Assembly: GCA_002068415.1 (NCBI GenBank)
Contig: MVZM01000002.1
Span: forward strand, 62,001-126,000
Origin: Tenericutes bacterium ADurb.BinA124
Lineage (GTDB): Bacteria > Bacillota_I > Bacilli_A > ML615J-28 > CAG-698
DNA length: 64,000 bases
Direction of reading: 5' to 3'
The notes under the pieces are model-generated. The model made no database searches. It was not told the DNA's origin and saw only the letters and a list, made by a program, of their open reading frames with translations. Below, piece after piece: positions 15,941 through 24,119 of this stretch. The translations under genes and the position numbers were made by a program. The number at the start of each line of letters is the position of its first letter. The first letter of the stretch is position 1.

Positions 15941-16862
15941 CTTGTTGTTCCTCCTGTAATAGTTTGGTTTTCGTTAAATCAGTGCGGACGGTTGTTTCCG
16001 TTTGAATTGTGCGGCTGGCATTGGCTCGCCCGAAACGAAGGGCGGTTAAAAAAGGAAAGTGATTGGCAAGACCAAAAATAACTCCGGCCGAGAAAGCATC
16101 ACCGGCGCCCGTCACATCAACAATATTCTCAATTGCTTTGGCAGGCAAAAAGGAAACATCGTGGTGTTCGTCGAAATAAGCCAAACCACTGCCGCCGGCA
16201 GTGATGACGGCCCGTTTTAAACCGGCCTTTTTCCACAGTAAGGCCAAAGCTTTTAGGTCGGTTTCCGATGTTGCGAAATACGCTTGGGTTTCATCTTTGT
16301 TGACGATGATTAAATCGATTCCAACAAGGTCTTTAGGCAAATTAGCCATTTTCGGTCCGGAGACACCGATGAGAACTAAGAATTGCTGATGGCTTCGACA
16401 CCAGGAAATTAGTTCAATAATCCCGTCTAATTGAATGTTTAAATCCGCAACAATCATATCATAATGCTTCATTAAAGGGGTTTTGCTTAACACCCAAGTC
16501 TTATCAAGGAAATCATCGATATCCATATCGGCTAGGGCCAATTCCATATTTCCCTGTTGATTGCAAACGGCATAATAACAACCGGATGATTTTTGTTTTA
16601 AGCAATCAACCTGCGTCACATCCATAAAAGCCGAAGCGGCAATCAACAGTTCCTTTCCCAGTTCATCATCACCCAAAACGGAAAGCAAACTGACATCACA
16701 GTCCAAACGTCCCAAATTTTCCGCAACATTTCTCACAACACCGCCCCAACTTTTGGTAGAAAAAACCGGGTTGGAAGTGTTTAACATGAGCATGTGATGT
16801 AAGTGCAATTTAATATCAATATTGGCGCCCCCAAGGCATAAAATTTTCGGCCTTTCTTTCAT
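15933..16862 (-). CDS. psuK: Pseudouridine kinase, PfkB family
   Basis: A 309-residue PfkB sugar/nucleoside kinase. Motifs: the N-terminal substrate lid strand LCLGGANIDIKL, WGGVVRNVAENLGRLD, and the C-terminal ATP/anion-hole signature DVTGAGDAFSAGVIFGL with the catalytic aspartate. It phosphorylates pseudouridine for PsuG; the assignment to pseudouridine rests on the overlapping psuG gene. The start at 16862 is chosen because GGAG lies six bases upstream; in-frame extension to 16973 would run through the promoter and the upstream gene's terminator. Confidence 0.9.
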   Translation of the reverse strand: MKERPKILCLGGANIDIKLHLHHMLMLNTSNPVFSTKSWGGVVRNVAENLGRLDCDVSLLSVLGDDELGKELLIAASAFMDVTQVDCLKQKSSGCYYAVCNQQGNMELALADMDIDDFLDKTWVLSKTPLMKHYDMIVADLNIQLDGIIELISWCRSHQQFLVLIGVSGPKMANLPKDLVGIDLIIVNKDETQAYFATSETDLKALALLWKKAGLKRAVITAGGSGLAYFDEHHDVSFLPAKAIENIVDVTGAGDAFSAGVIFGLANHFPFLTALRFGRANASRTIQTETTVRTDLTKTKLLQEEQQDE

Positions 16863-16887
16863 AAGCATCTCCATCTTTGATAGAATC

Positions 16888-16918
16888 ATTATATCATATT
16901 CTTTAGATTTTAGGTAAA
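16888..16918 (-). promoter_or_regulatory. Promoter of psuK-psuG
   Basis: Minus strand TATAAT (16893-16888) with a TGA extended -10 element and a distant TTTACC (16918-16913). Confidence 0.6.
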
Positions 16919-16923
16919 AAATC

Positions 16924-16947
16924 AAAAAAAGCACATCAGTGCTTTTT
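16924..16947 (-). terminator. Terminator of the GH2 operon
   Basis: On the minus strand AAAAAGCAC (16947-16939 complement), loop TGAT, GTGCTTTTT and further T. The GH2 stop codon lies in the loop. Confidence 0.75.
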
Positions 16948-18684
16948 ACTAAATTGGGCATTAAGACGCTCATTAATTTGCTTCATAATTTTCCCATCCA
17001 TTTTCACAAACTCTCGGTCATAAGTAATTAAACCGTTGGTTTCTTCCTCGACATCACTTAACTGGGTATAAATAGTGGCACATAAACCCTTGCTTATTTG
17101 GGGGATGATTTCCGTTTCATATAACTTCACTACCGCCTGTTGCCAAGTATCTAAAGAAGGATATTTACGATAGCCAAATTCTTTAGTTAAGTGATAAGAG
17201 TGCTTAGGAACTTTATAAGAATAACCGCCAAACTCGCTTAAAACAAGGGGGCGAACATCTTTTTTAAAAGTGATTTTTTTAAAATAAATATGTTTGCTGG
17301 CAAAATCGCCAATACCTTGGTCAAACCAACCGCTGGCAGCATCGATTAATCGGCTTTGGTCAAGCGTTTTTAGGAATTGATAATTTTCTTGGCTTTTAAA
17401 CTGGCCCCAGCCTTCATTAAAAATAGTCCAGATAACTAGCGAGGGCGCGTTCCTAAGTAAATTTACAGTCGCTTCCATTTCTTTGCGAAAGCTTTCTTGG
17501 GATATTAATGATTTTCTTCCAAAGATTTTTAGCCGCTTTTGATCACTCCGGGATAAAAAACCAAGTAGCGGTAGAACGGACATATGGGGGAAGGAATAAC
17601 GCCCCCCGTTAACCATATCCTGCCAAACCAGCATTCCGAGGCGGTCACAGTGATAGTAAAAACGGCGCGGTTCAATTTTCGCATGTTTTCTTAAAACATT
17701 GAAACCCATGCTTTTCATAAGTTTGATATCATCAATATAGGCTTGATCAACGGCCGGAGTATAGAGGCCGTCCGGATAGTATCCTTGGTCTAAAACCCCG
17801 CTTAAAAAGATTTCCTGATTATTTAAAAACAAGGCTTTCCCAAATTGGCCATCGCCAATAGTCAATTTGCGCATCCCAAAATAAGTTTCGACCGTATCGC
17901 TGGCTAATTCGATTAATACTTGATAAAGATGGGGATGAGCCACCGTCCAGGGAATAAAATTGGGAAGGACAATATCAAAGCTGGCTTTATTAATTTTTTC
18001 TTGGGCAACTATTTTCTTATTAGCGAATATTGTAATCGTTCCGCTGACTTCTTTTAATCCCACCAAATCAAAATGAACGGAACTGTGATCAAAATCCGGG
18101 GTAATAAATAAATCATGAAGATAGTCATCCGCCACCGCTTCCAACCAGACGGATTGCCAAAGCCCGCTTACCGGAGTATACCAAATGCCCTTTGGCTTGG
18201 TATGTTGTTTTCCGTAGGCATAAAAACTGTGGTTGCTGGGGTCAGTAACCTGAACGATGATTTCATTATCTTCTTGTAAATAGGGAGTAATATCAACAAC
18301 AAAAGGGAAGTAGCCACCGATATGTTCAAAGACTTTAATTTGATTGATAAAGACAATCGCCTTTTGGTCGACGGCTTCAAAATGAAGCAACAAACGGTCT
18401 TTTAAAAATCCTTCTGGAAGGCGAAAATGGCGTCGATAAAATAAATATTCCTTCGGTTTTACGCGTTTTTGGACTTTGGATAAGAGTGATTCAATTGGAA
18501 AGGGGACGAGAATTTGGCCATCATAATGACTGGGAAGGGAGGCTTCGTTTCCTAAATAATAATCCCAAGTGCCGTTTAGAGATAAATAGGAATGGCGGAC
18601 CATTTGCGGTCGGGGATATTCCGGCCATGGTGCTTTTTCATCTAATAAGGAAGCATATTTCGTATATAGTTTGTGATACTTCAT
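16936..18684 (-). CDS. Glycoside hydrolase family 2 protein
   Basis: A 582-residue cytoplasmic glycosidase with the GH2 architecture: N-terminal jelly-roll sugar-binding domain (YLSLNGTWDYYLG...FPIESLLSKV), an Ig-like middle domain, and a TIM barrel. Acid/base E424 lies in IFNEGWGQF and nucleophile E484 in LSEFGGYS, the pattern of retaining beta-galactosidases, glucuronidases and mannosidases. No signal peptide is visible, so it acts on imported sugars. Substrate cannot be fixed from sequence. It begins five bases after the small membrane-anchored protein gene, so the two are co-transcribed. Confidence 0.88.
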   Translation of the reverse strand: MKYHKLYTKYASLLDEKAPWPEYPRPQMVRHSYLSLNGTWDYYLGNEASLPSHYDGQILVPFPIESLLSKVQKRVKPKEYLFYRRHFRLPEGFLKDRLLLHFEAVDQKAIVFINQIKVFEHIGGYFPFVVDITPYLQEDNEIIVQVTDPSNHSFYAYGKQHTKPKGIWYTPVSGLWQSVWLEAVADDYLHDLFITPDFDHSSVHFDLVGLKEVSGTITIFANKKIVAQEKINKASFDIVLPNFIPWTVAHPHLYQVLIELASDTVETYFGMRKLTIGDGQFGKALFLNNQEIFLSGVLDQGYYPDGLYTPAVDQAYIDDIKLMKSMGFNVLRKHAKIEPRRFYYHCDRLGMLVWQDMVNGGRYSFPHMSVLPLLGFLSRSDQKRLKIFGRKSLISQESFRKEMEATVNLLRNAPSLVIWTIFNEGWGQFKSQENYQFLKTLDQSRLIDAASGWFDQGIGDFASKHIYFKKITFKKDVRPLVLSEFGGYSYKVPKHSYHLTKEFGYRKYPSLDTWQQAVVKLYETEIIPQISKGLCATIYTQLSDVEEETNGLITYDREFVKMDGKIMKQINERLNAQFSKKH

Positions 18685-18688
18685 TTAA

Positions 18689-19132
18689 TTACCTCTTTTT
18701 TACAAATTCCTGCACAACCGTGGTTTGAAAAGAAGTCCCGGAAAAAGAACCGCTTTGGTTGCGGTTTAAGGTACCATTACGATAGACAAAAACTTCGCTT
18801 GGGAAAATGACCGCTTCAACAGGGTTTTGTCCTTTGGCATATGTTAAAGTGATGGTTTGTCGGGATTTTGTGAAAGTCCCGGTGGCGGTGCTTGCTTCCT
18901 CTTGACCTTTGATTAAAGAAGTCATAACAAAAGTGCGGTTTAATTTTAACTCCAAACGATAATAAGAATAATTTGGGAGCAGATTCACGGGATCACCCGT
19001 GGTTTCCTCTGTGTAAACGGTGCATTCATATTGCCCATAAACACCCGATGTTTGCAATAAATAAACCACAAACAAAGCCAAAGTAATAAGACCGACGAGC
19101 AAAAAGATGCCAATAAAAATTTTCTTGCGCAT
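18689..19132 (-). CDS. Small membrane-anchored extracytoplasmic protein, unrecognised
   Basis: A 147-residue protein with an N-terminal signal anchor (KKIFIGIFLLVGLITLALFVVYLL, no lipobox cysteine) and a C-terminal part rich in short alternating polar and hydrophobic strands (YRLELKLNRTFVMTSLIKG, QTITLTYAKG), suggesting a small beta fold outside the cell. AGGAG lies eight bases before the ATG. I do not recognise the family. It shares an operon with the GH2 gene, but an exported partner for a cytoplasmic glycosidase is not an obvious pairing. Confidence 0.6.
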   Translation of the reverse strand: MRKKIFIGIFLLVGLITLALFVVYLLQTSGVYGQYECTVYTEETTGDPVNLLPNYSYYRLELKLNRTFVMTSLIKGQEEASTATGTFTKSRQTITLTYAKGQNPVEAVIFPSEVFVYRNGTLNRNQSGSFSGTSFQTTVVQEFVKKR

Positions 19133-19163
19133 GTTGATACTCCTTTTGAATAATTCTTTAAAT

Positions 19164-19192
19164 AGTATAGCATAAAAAGCTTAAAAATTAAA
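19164..19192 (-). promoter_or_regulatory. Promoter of the small protein-GH2 operon
   Basis: Minus strand TTTAAT (19192-19187), 17-bp spacer, TATACT (19169-19164) with a TGC extended -10 element. Confidence 0.55.
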
Positions 19193-19211
19193 CGCTTTCT
19201 GCTAAAATTGA

Positions 19212-19239
19212 TTGCATTCTTGGAAACTTTGTGTATAAT
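19212..19239 (+). promoter_or_regulatory. Promoter of feoAB
   Basis: TTGCAT (19212-19217), 16-bp spacer, TATAAT (19234-19239). Confidence 0.65.
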
Positions 19240-19245
19240 ATTATT

Positions 19246-19263
19246 AGTTAGCATATACTAACT
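19246..19263. promoter_or_regulatory. Candidate DtxR-type operator at the feoAB start site
   Basis: AGTTAG, six-base centre CATATA, CTAACT: a perfect inverted repeat directly after the feoAB -10 box, where transcription should start. The half-sites resemble the GTTAG/CTAAC cores of DtxR and IdeR operators, though here the centre is longer. It is positioned for repression by iron-loaded regulator. Confidence 0.55.
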
Positions 19264-19274
19264 TGGAGGATGCT

Positions 19275-19601
19275 ATGCCTTGGTTTAATAACAGAAAACA
19301 GCGAAACAAACATCTTGCCGGTGGCTTTCGTCACGGACAAGAAAACCACGAAACAAAAGCAGTTGTCAATTCGATAACAACGCTAAAAGATATAAAAATT
19401 GGAAGAAGCGCTGTGGTTGTCGGCATCAACGCCACCGGACCCTTGCGCCGCCGCTTTATGGATATGGGCATTACCAAAGGGACCGTTATTGAAGTAATCA
19501 AATATGCTCCCTTAGGCGATCCGATGGAATTAAGCTTGCGTGATTATATTTTATCGATTCGCAAAAGTGATGCCGAATTAATTATTGTTCAAGAAATCTA
19601 A
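19275..19601 (+). CDS. feoA: Ferrous iron transport protein A
   Basis: A 108-residue cytoplasmic protein. From about residue 35 it has the SH3-like FeoA fold (ITTLKDIKIGRSAVVVGINATGPLRRRFMDMGITKGTVIEVIKYAPLGDPMELSLRDYILSIRKSDAELI), which assists FeoB. A basic, histidine-containing N-terminal extension (MPWFNNRKQRNKHLAGGFRHGQENH) precedes it. TTGGAGGA is the ribosome site, so the in-frame TTG at 19263 is not the start. feoB follows after an attenuator-like hairpin. Confidence 0.9.
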   Translation: MPWFNNRKQRNKHLAGGFRHGQENHETKAVVNSITTLKDIKIGRSAVVVGINATGPLRRRFMDMGITKGTVIEVIKYAPLGDPMELSLRDYILSIRKSDAELIIVQEI

Positions 19602-19604
19602 ATG

Positions 19605-19630
19605 GCGAAGATTAGCTTCGCTTTCTTTTA
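19605..19630 (+). terminator. Attenuator-like hairpin between feoA and feoB
   Basis: GCGAAG (19605-19610), loop ATTAG, CTTCGC (19616-19621), followed by TTTCTTTT. Partial termination here would lower feoB relative to feoA. Confidence 0.5.
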
Positions 19631-19667
19631 AGGTAGTAGTTAAGCATAGATAACTAGAGGAGGAAAG

Positions 19668-21773
19668 ATGATCCGGATTGGTTTAATAGGAAATCCTAAT
19701 AGTGGCAAAACCACTATTTTTAATGCTTTAACCGGAACTCAGCAAGATGTTGGGAATTGGCCGGGAGTGACGGTTGCGAAAAAAGAAGGTCGGATTGGTA
19801 AGGACATCCTTATTACCGATCTTCCCGGTATCTATTCATTATCTCCATATTCGAAAGAAGAAGTTATTACCCGTGATTATCTTTTATCCCATCAAGTTGA
19901 TGTCATCATCAATTTGGTTGATGCGACTAATTTGGAAAGAAATTTATACTTAACAACCCAAGTTTTGGAAATGTCCATACCGACAATTGTCGCCCTCAAC
20001 ATGATGGATGAAGTCGCAAAACGCCAAATAAAAATTGATGTTAAGCGTTTAGCCCAACTTTTGCATTGTCCCGTTGTTCCCATCAGTGCTAAAAAGAATC
20101 AAGGTTTAAAAGATTTAATTAATCAAGCCGTTTTGCTTGCGAAAGAGAAAAATGTTTCGCAACTAGTTATCTATCCTTTAGAATTAGCTTTCACTTTAGA
20201 TAAAATCAAATCGGAAACGAAATCTTCTTTATTTACGGCCGTTAAGCTGTTTGAAGGTGATCAATCTTTTAATGAGCAAGGGAAAAAAGTCAAGGAGATT
20301 ATTGCTTCTTATTTAGCAAAACAACAAGATGACGGTGAAAGCATCATTGCCAATGAACGATATCGGTTTTCCGAACAAGTTGTTTCGCAGGTTTTAATCA
20401 AAAAACCGCAACAAACGAAGTCCTTATCGGCAAAAATCGACTCAGTGTTGACTCATAAAATTTGGGCCTTACCGATTTTTGCACTCATTATGTTTATCAT
20501 TTATTACACCGCTATCACGGTGGTTGGAAACAATGTCAGCGGCTTAATGGAACAATTGTTGACTGCTTTAAAGACATGGGTGAGTCAGCGCTTAACCGCC
20601 ATTAACAGTCCGCTTTGGTTAATTGATCTGTTCACAAACGGCATTATTGGTGGTGTTGGTTCCGTTTTAAGTTTCCTACCGCAATTGTTTGTGTTATTCC
20701 TTTTGTTAACGATTTTAGAAGATAGCGGTTATATGGCTCGTGTTGCTTTTATTATGGATCGGATGTTTCGAAGATTCGGTTTATCAGGAAAATCGTTTAT
20801 TCCCCTGTTGTTAGGAACGGGATGTTCTGTTCCGGCCATTATGTCCACGCGGACCATCAGCAATGAAAGTGAACGAAAAATGACGGTGATGCTCGTGCCC
20901 TTTATTCCCTGCAGTGCCAAACTGCCGGTGTTTGCTTTATTTGTAGGGACTTTTTTCCATCCTCTTGTTTCCACAAGCCTATATTTCATAGGGATTGCGG
21001 TCGTGCTGTGCGGTGGTTTGTTGCTTAAAAAAATCCCCTCTTTTAAAGGCGATACTTCGCCTTTCATCTTGGAGTTGGTTGATTACCATCTTCCTAACCT
21101 AAAAAGCTTGTTTTTACAAGTTTGGGAACGAACTAAATCCTTTTTGATTAAAGCCGGAACGATTATCTTTTTAGCATCCATCGTCATTTGGTTTTTATCA
21201 AGCTATACATGGTCACTACAGATGGTTATTGATCCGGCATCGTCCATGCTGGCCGCAATCGGGCGCTTATTAGCGTGGATTTTTGTTCCGCTTGGCTTTG
21301 GCAACTGGCAATCGACGGTAGCGCTATTAGCGGGAATGATTGCGAAAGAAAATATCGTTTCCACTTTCGGGATTGTGCTTAATTCCTCGGAATCTTTGCC
21401 GGCTTTAATGGCGGCTATTGCTAAGCTTTTTTCTCATTCCCAAGCAGCCGCTTTTTCCTTCATGGTCTTTGTGTTGTTAGCGGCTCCTTGTGTAGCGGCC
21501 ATTGCCACTAGCAAAAAAGAATTAGGGTCGTGGAAGCTAACGCTTGCTAGCGTTTTAATGCAAACGGGGAGCGCTTATTTAATCAGTTTGGCCATTTACC
21601 AACTAGCAAGTTGGTGGATAAAATCCGATGCTTTTAAAATCGGGGTGGTGATTACAATACTGGTGTTAATGGTTGTTTGGACGGTGGTATTTTTGTGGCG
21701 GAACCGTAAAAAAGCCCCCTGTCTTGCTTGTCATCATTCCGATTGTGAGCGTTGTTTTCTCAAAAAGAAATAA
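19668..21773 (+). CDS. feoB: Ferrous iron transporter FeoB
   Basis: A 701-residue Fe2+ permease. The N-terminal GTPase has G1 GNPNSGKTT (8-16), the FeoB switch GNWPGVTV, G3 DLPG and G4 NMMD. The membrane part contains the two Gate domains (GSVLSFLPQLFVLFLLLTILEDSGYMARVAFIMD...GTGCSVPAIMSTRTI...MLVPFIPCSAKLPV). A last helix is followed by a cysteine cluster C685, C688, C693, C696 (CLACHHSDCERC), resembling the separate FeoB-associated Cys-rich membrane proteins and here fused to the C-terminus. Feo imports ferrous iron under anoxic conditions, consistent with the rubrerythrin genes in this genome. Confidence 0.95.
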   Translation: MIRIGLIGNPNSGKTTIFNALTGTQQDVGNWPGVTVAKKEGRIGKDILITDLPGIYSLSPYSKEEVITRDYLLSHQVDVIINLVDATNLERNLYLTTQVLEMSIPTIVALNMMDEVAKRQIKIDVKRLAQLLHCPVVPISAKKNQGLKDLINQAVLLAKEKNVSQLVIYPLELAFTLDKIKSETKSSLFTAVKLFEGDQSFNEQGKKVKEIIASYLAKQQDDGESIIANERYRFSEQVVSQVLIKKPQQTKSLSAKIDSVLTHKIWALPIFALIMFIIYYTAITVVGNNVSGLMEQLLTALKTWVSQRLTAINSPLWLIDLFTNGIIGGVGSVLSFLPQLFVLFLLLTILEDSGYMARVAFIMDRMFRRFGLSGKSFIPLLLGTGCSVPAIMSTRTISNESERKMTVMLVPFIPCSAKLPVFALFVGTFFHPLVSTSLYFIGIAVVLCGGLLLKKIPSFKGDTSPFILELVDYHLPNLKSLFLQVWERTKSFLIKAGTIIFLASIVIWFLSSYTWSLQMVIDPASSMLAAIGRLLAWIFVPLGFGNWQSTVALLAGMIAKENIVSTFGIVLNSSESLPALMAAIAKLFSHSQAAAFSFMVFVLLAAPCVAAIATSKKELGSWKLTLASVLMQTGSAYLISLAIYQLASWWIKSDAFKIGVVITILVLMVVWTVVFLWRNRKKAPCLACHHSDCERCFLKKK

Positions 21774-21802
21774 TTGCTTCTCTTTTAATAATCAGTTATA
21801 AT
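21774..21802 (+). promoter_or_regulatory. Promoter of the M6-type metalloprotease gene
   Basis: TTGCTT (21774-21779), 17-bp spacer, TATAAT (21797-21802), starting one base after the feoB stop. Confidence 0.65.
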
Positions 21803-21820
21803 AATTCATATAGGTGGAAT

Positions 21821-24028
21821 ATGAAACATCATCGTCAGCTCATCATTTTTATTTTCTTTTTAACCATCTTAAGTGCTTGTTCATTTTCTCCATCCGCTAA
21901 GACGGAGAAGGTTTTTCAAGGCTTATTTTGGGGAGCTGATTTAACGAGAGTCACAAGCGATTTGTTTTTCCCTAAACAAGTGGATGGTGTTTCCCTCTCT
22001 TGGTCTTCCAACAATGAAGAAGTTATCGATAATCAAGGTCATGTTTTTAGGGCTGAAGGAGATGTCACCGTCGTCATTGATGTTGTTTTGGAATATCAAG
22101 GTTATACGGACCATCGCCAATTATTAGTAACGGTATTAAAGCGTTCGTTTTACCCCATTAGTAAAGCGAAAAGCATTGGTGATCAAAAAACCGTCACCGT
22201 TAATGGGACCGTCATTGGCACCGTTGGTCATGATGCTTATCTTCATGATGGTAGGGATGGGATTTTGGTAAAGAATATCGGCGATGTGGAATTAGGAGCA
22301 TTTTTGCTTGTAACCGGAATAAAACAAGTTATAAACGGGCAGTTACAACTTTTGTTTGTGGAAAAAACAGTCGATGAAAACATTGACTTCGTCATTAAAT
22401 CCCAAACGATAGCTGATTTTACGCTCCTTAACCAAGTTAATGACATGGTTACGATTGAGTCCGTTACGATGATTGTGAAAGAAAGTAGTTATTCTAGCGA
22501 TGTTCGGGTTGAACTTATTAATCAAAATCAACAATCAATGGAATTGTTGATTAGAGCAACGCATGCCAATTATCAAACTCTTATTGAGCAAATTGCTCAG
22601 TTGCCTTCTAATAACCGAGTTCATTTACACCAAGTCATTGTCAGCAGTTTAAATCCTCGTCAAGTTGAGTTTGTACAAGAATCAAGTTTAGAAAGTTTAA
22701 ATATTAATTTACAAGCCGCTTTTTACCCTGAACCAGGTTCCGTTTCTTTGCTTGAAGATTTACTGATTGAAACCGAAATCACGGCCGGTTTACCGAGCTT
22801 AAATGATGTTCATGCATTGATAATTCCGGTAGAATTTGCTGATTATTCTTTTACCCAAGTGGATTTAGAACGTTTGGAGCTGGCTTTTTTTGGGACAGCC
22901 GCCGAAACCGGATGGGAAAGTGTCCAAAGTTATTACCAACAAAGTTCGTATGGAAAACTGCAATTTAACGGAACGGTTTTACCCCCTTTTCAAACGCATC
23001 GTTTGGCCTCTTATTATTCTCGACTTTTTAAAAAAGGGATTGATGCCGATTACGAAATCGTCAAGGCTGCTTTAGAATATTATGATAGTCAAATCGATTA
23101 CTCTGAATATGACCGCAATAACGACGGTTATATCGATGCCCTTTATTTTATTTATGCGGCCCCGGTTAATTTTAAAGGTTCTTGGTTCTCACTAAACAAT
23201 GTTGATTTATGGTGGGCATATGTTTATCAATATCTAAGTGATGACTATGAGTATTATGACGGTGTAGAAGCTAATTACTATTTATGGGCGGGTTTGGATT
23301 TTATCAATGAACCCTTGATTGATGAAGGTAATAATAAACAAATGATTCCGATTAATGCTTCAACCTATATTCATGAAACGGGACATATGTTCGGTTTAGA
23401 TGATTATTACGATTACAATGAATTTAAGGGTCCCGATGGTGGTTTGGGAGGAGCGGACATGATGGATTATACGGTCGGCGACCATAACCCGTTTTCGAAA
23501 ATTATCCTCGGTTGGACGACACCACTCGTTGTGACCGAAGAATCGGTGACTGTGACCTTAAGGCCGTTTTCCGAAAGTGGCGATGTTATTATGATTAATC
23601 CCAGTTGGGAAAATAGTTATTTTGATGAATATTTGTTAATTGATTTCTATGTTCCTAGTTTTCTGAATGAAGCTCATGCCGGTTATCGGGGTTTGTTCTC
23701 GGAATCAGGAATAAGAATCTTCCATGTTGATGCAACTGCTGACCCCAAGCAAGGTTCGCCCCAAAATGAGAATGGTTATTATTCAGTCTTTTCTTTCAAT
23801 AATAGCGATACCGACCATAAGCTGATTAAGTTAATTGAAGCCGATGGTAATTATTCGATTGAAAAAACTGGAGTTGCCGATAATGCCGATTTATACCGAC
23901 CGGGTGATATCTTCGGTAAAACCAGTTATCCCGGTTATCGTTGGTACGATCGAACATTGATTAACTTTACTGTGGAAATCATCAGCATTAGCGATGATGA
24001 AGCGATTATTATGATAAGCTTTAAGTAA
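21821..24028 (+). CDS. Secreted lipoprotein metalloprotease, M6 (immune inhibitor A-like)
   Basis: A 735-residue lipoprotein: signal MKHHRQLIIFIFFLTILSAC with C20 lipidated. Next comes an Ig-like segment (SLSWSSNNEEVIDNQGHVF...VLEYQGYTDHRQLLVTVL) and then an OB-fold-like domain (KTVTVNGTVIGTVGHDAYLHDGRDGILVKNI). The catalytic region has YYQQSSYGKLQFNGTVLPPF and the zinc site HETGHMFGLDDYYD (first His about residue 518), characteristic of M6 peptidases. It probably degrades extracellular protein at the cell surface. ATG 21821 is preferred since it follows TAGGTGG and its own promoter; the frame upstream overlaps feoB. Confidence 0.85.
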   Translation: MKHHRQLIIFIFFLTILSACSFSPSAKTEKVFQGLFWGADLTRVTSDLFFPKQVDGVSLSWSSNNEEVIDNQGHVFRAEGDVTVVIDVVLEYQGYTDHRQLLVTVLKRSFYPISKAKSIGDQKTVTVNGTVIGTVGHDAYLHDGRDGILVKNIGDVELGAFLLVTGIKQVINGQLQLLFVEKTVDENIDFVIKSQTIADFTLLNQVNDMVTIESVTMIVKESSYSSDVRVELINQNQQSMELLIRATHANYQTLIEQIAQLPSNNRVHLHQVIVSSLNPRQVEFVQESSLESLNINLQAAFYPEPGSVSLLEDLLIETEITAGLPSLNDVHALIIPVEFADYSFTQVDLERLELAFFGTAAETGWESVQSYYQQSSYGKLQFNGTVLPPFQTHRLASYYSRLFKKGIDADYEIVKAALEYYDSQIDYSEYDRNNDGYIDALYFIYAAPVNFKGSWFSLNNVDLWWAYVYQYLSDDYEYYDGVEANYYLWAGLDFINEPLIDEGNNKQMIPINASTYIHETGHMFGLDDYYDYNEFKGPDGGLGGADMMDYTVGDHNPFSKIILGWTTPLVVTEESVTVTLRPFSESGDVIMINPSWENSYFDEYLLIDFYVPSFLNEAHAGYRGLFSESGIRIFHVDATADPKQGSPQNENGYYSVFSFNNSDTDHKLIKLIEADGNYSIEKTGVADNADLYRPGDIFGKTSYPGYRWYDRTLINFTVEIISISDDEAIIMISFK

Positions 24029-24060
24029 ATGATTCTTTAGAAGAGAATCATTTATTTATT
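24027..24060 (+). terminator. Terminator of the metalloprotease gene
   Basis: AAATGATTCT (24027-24036), loop TTAGAAG, AGAATCATTT (24044-24053), then ATTTATTTG; the U tract is interrupted. Confidence 0.6.
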
Positions 24061-24085
24061 TGAGGGTGAAATTTTTTAGATTATA

Positions 24086-24094
24086 TGATAAAAT
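24086..24094 (+). promoter_or_regulatory. Extended -10 promoter of polA
   Basis: TGA followed by TAAAAT (24089-24094), 26 bases before the polA ATG; no clear -35. Confidence 0.45.
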
Positions 24095-24119
24095 AACTTG
24101 AAGATAAAGGTAGGAAATT

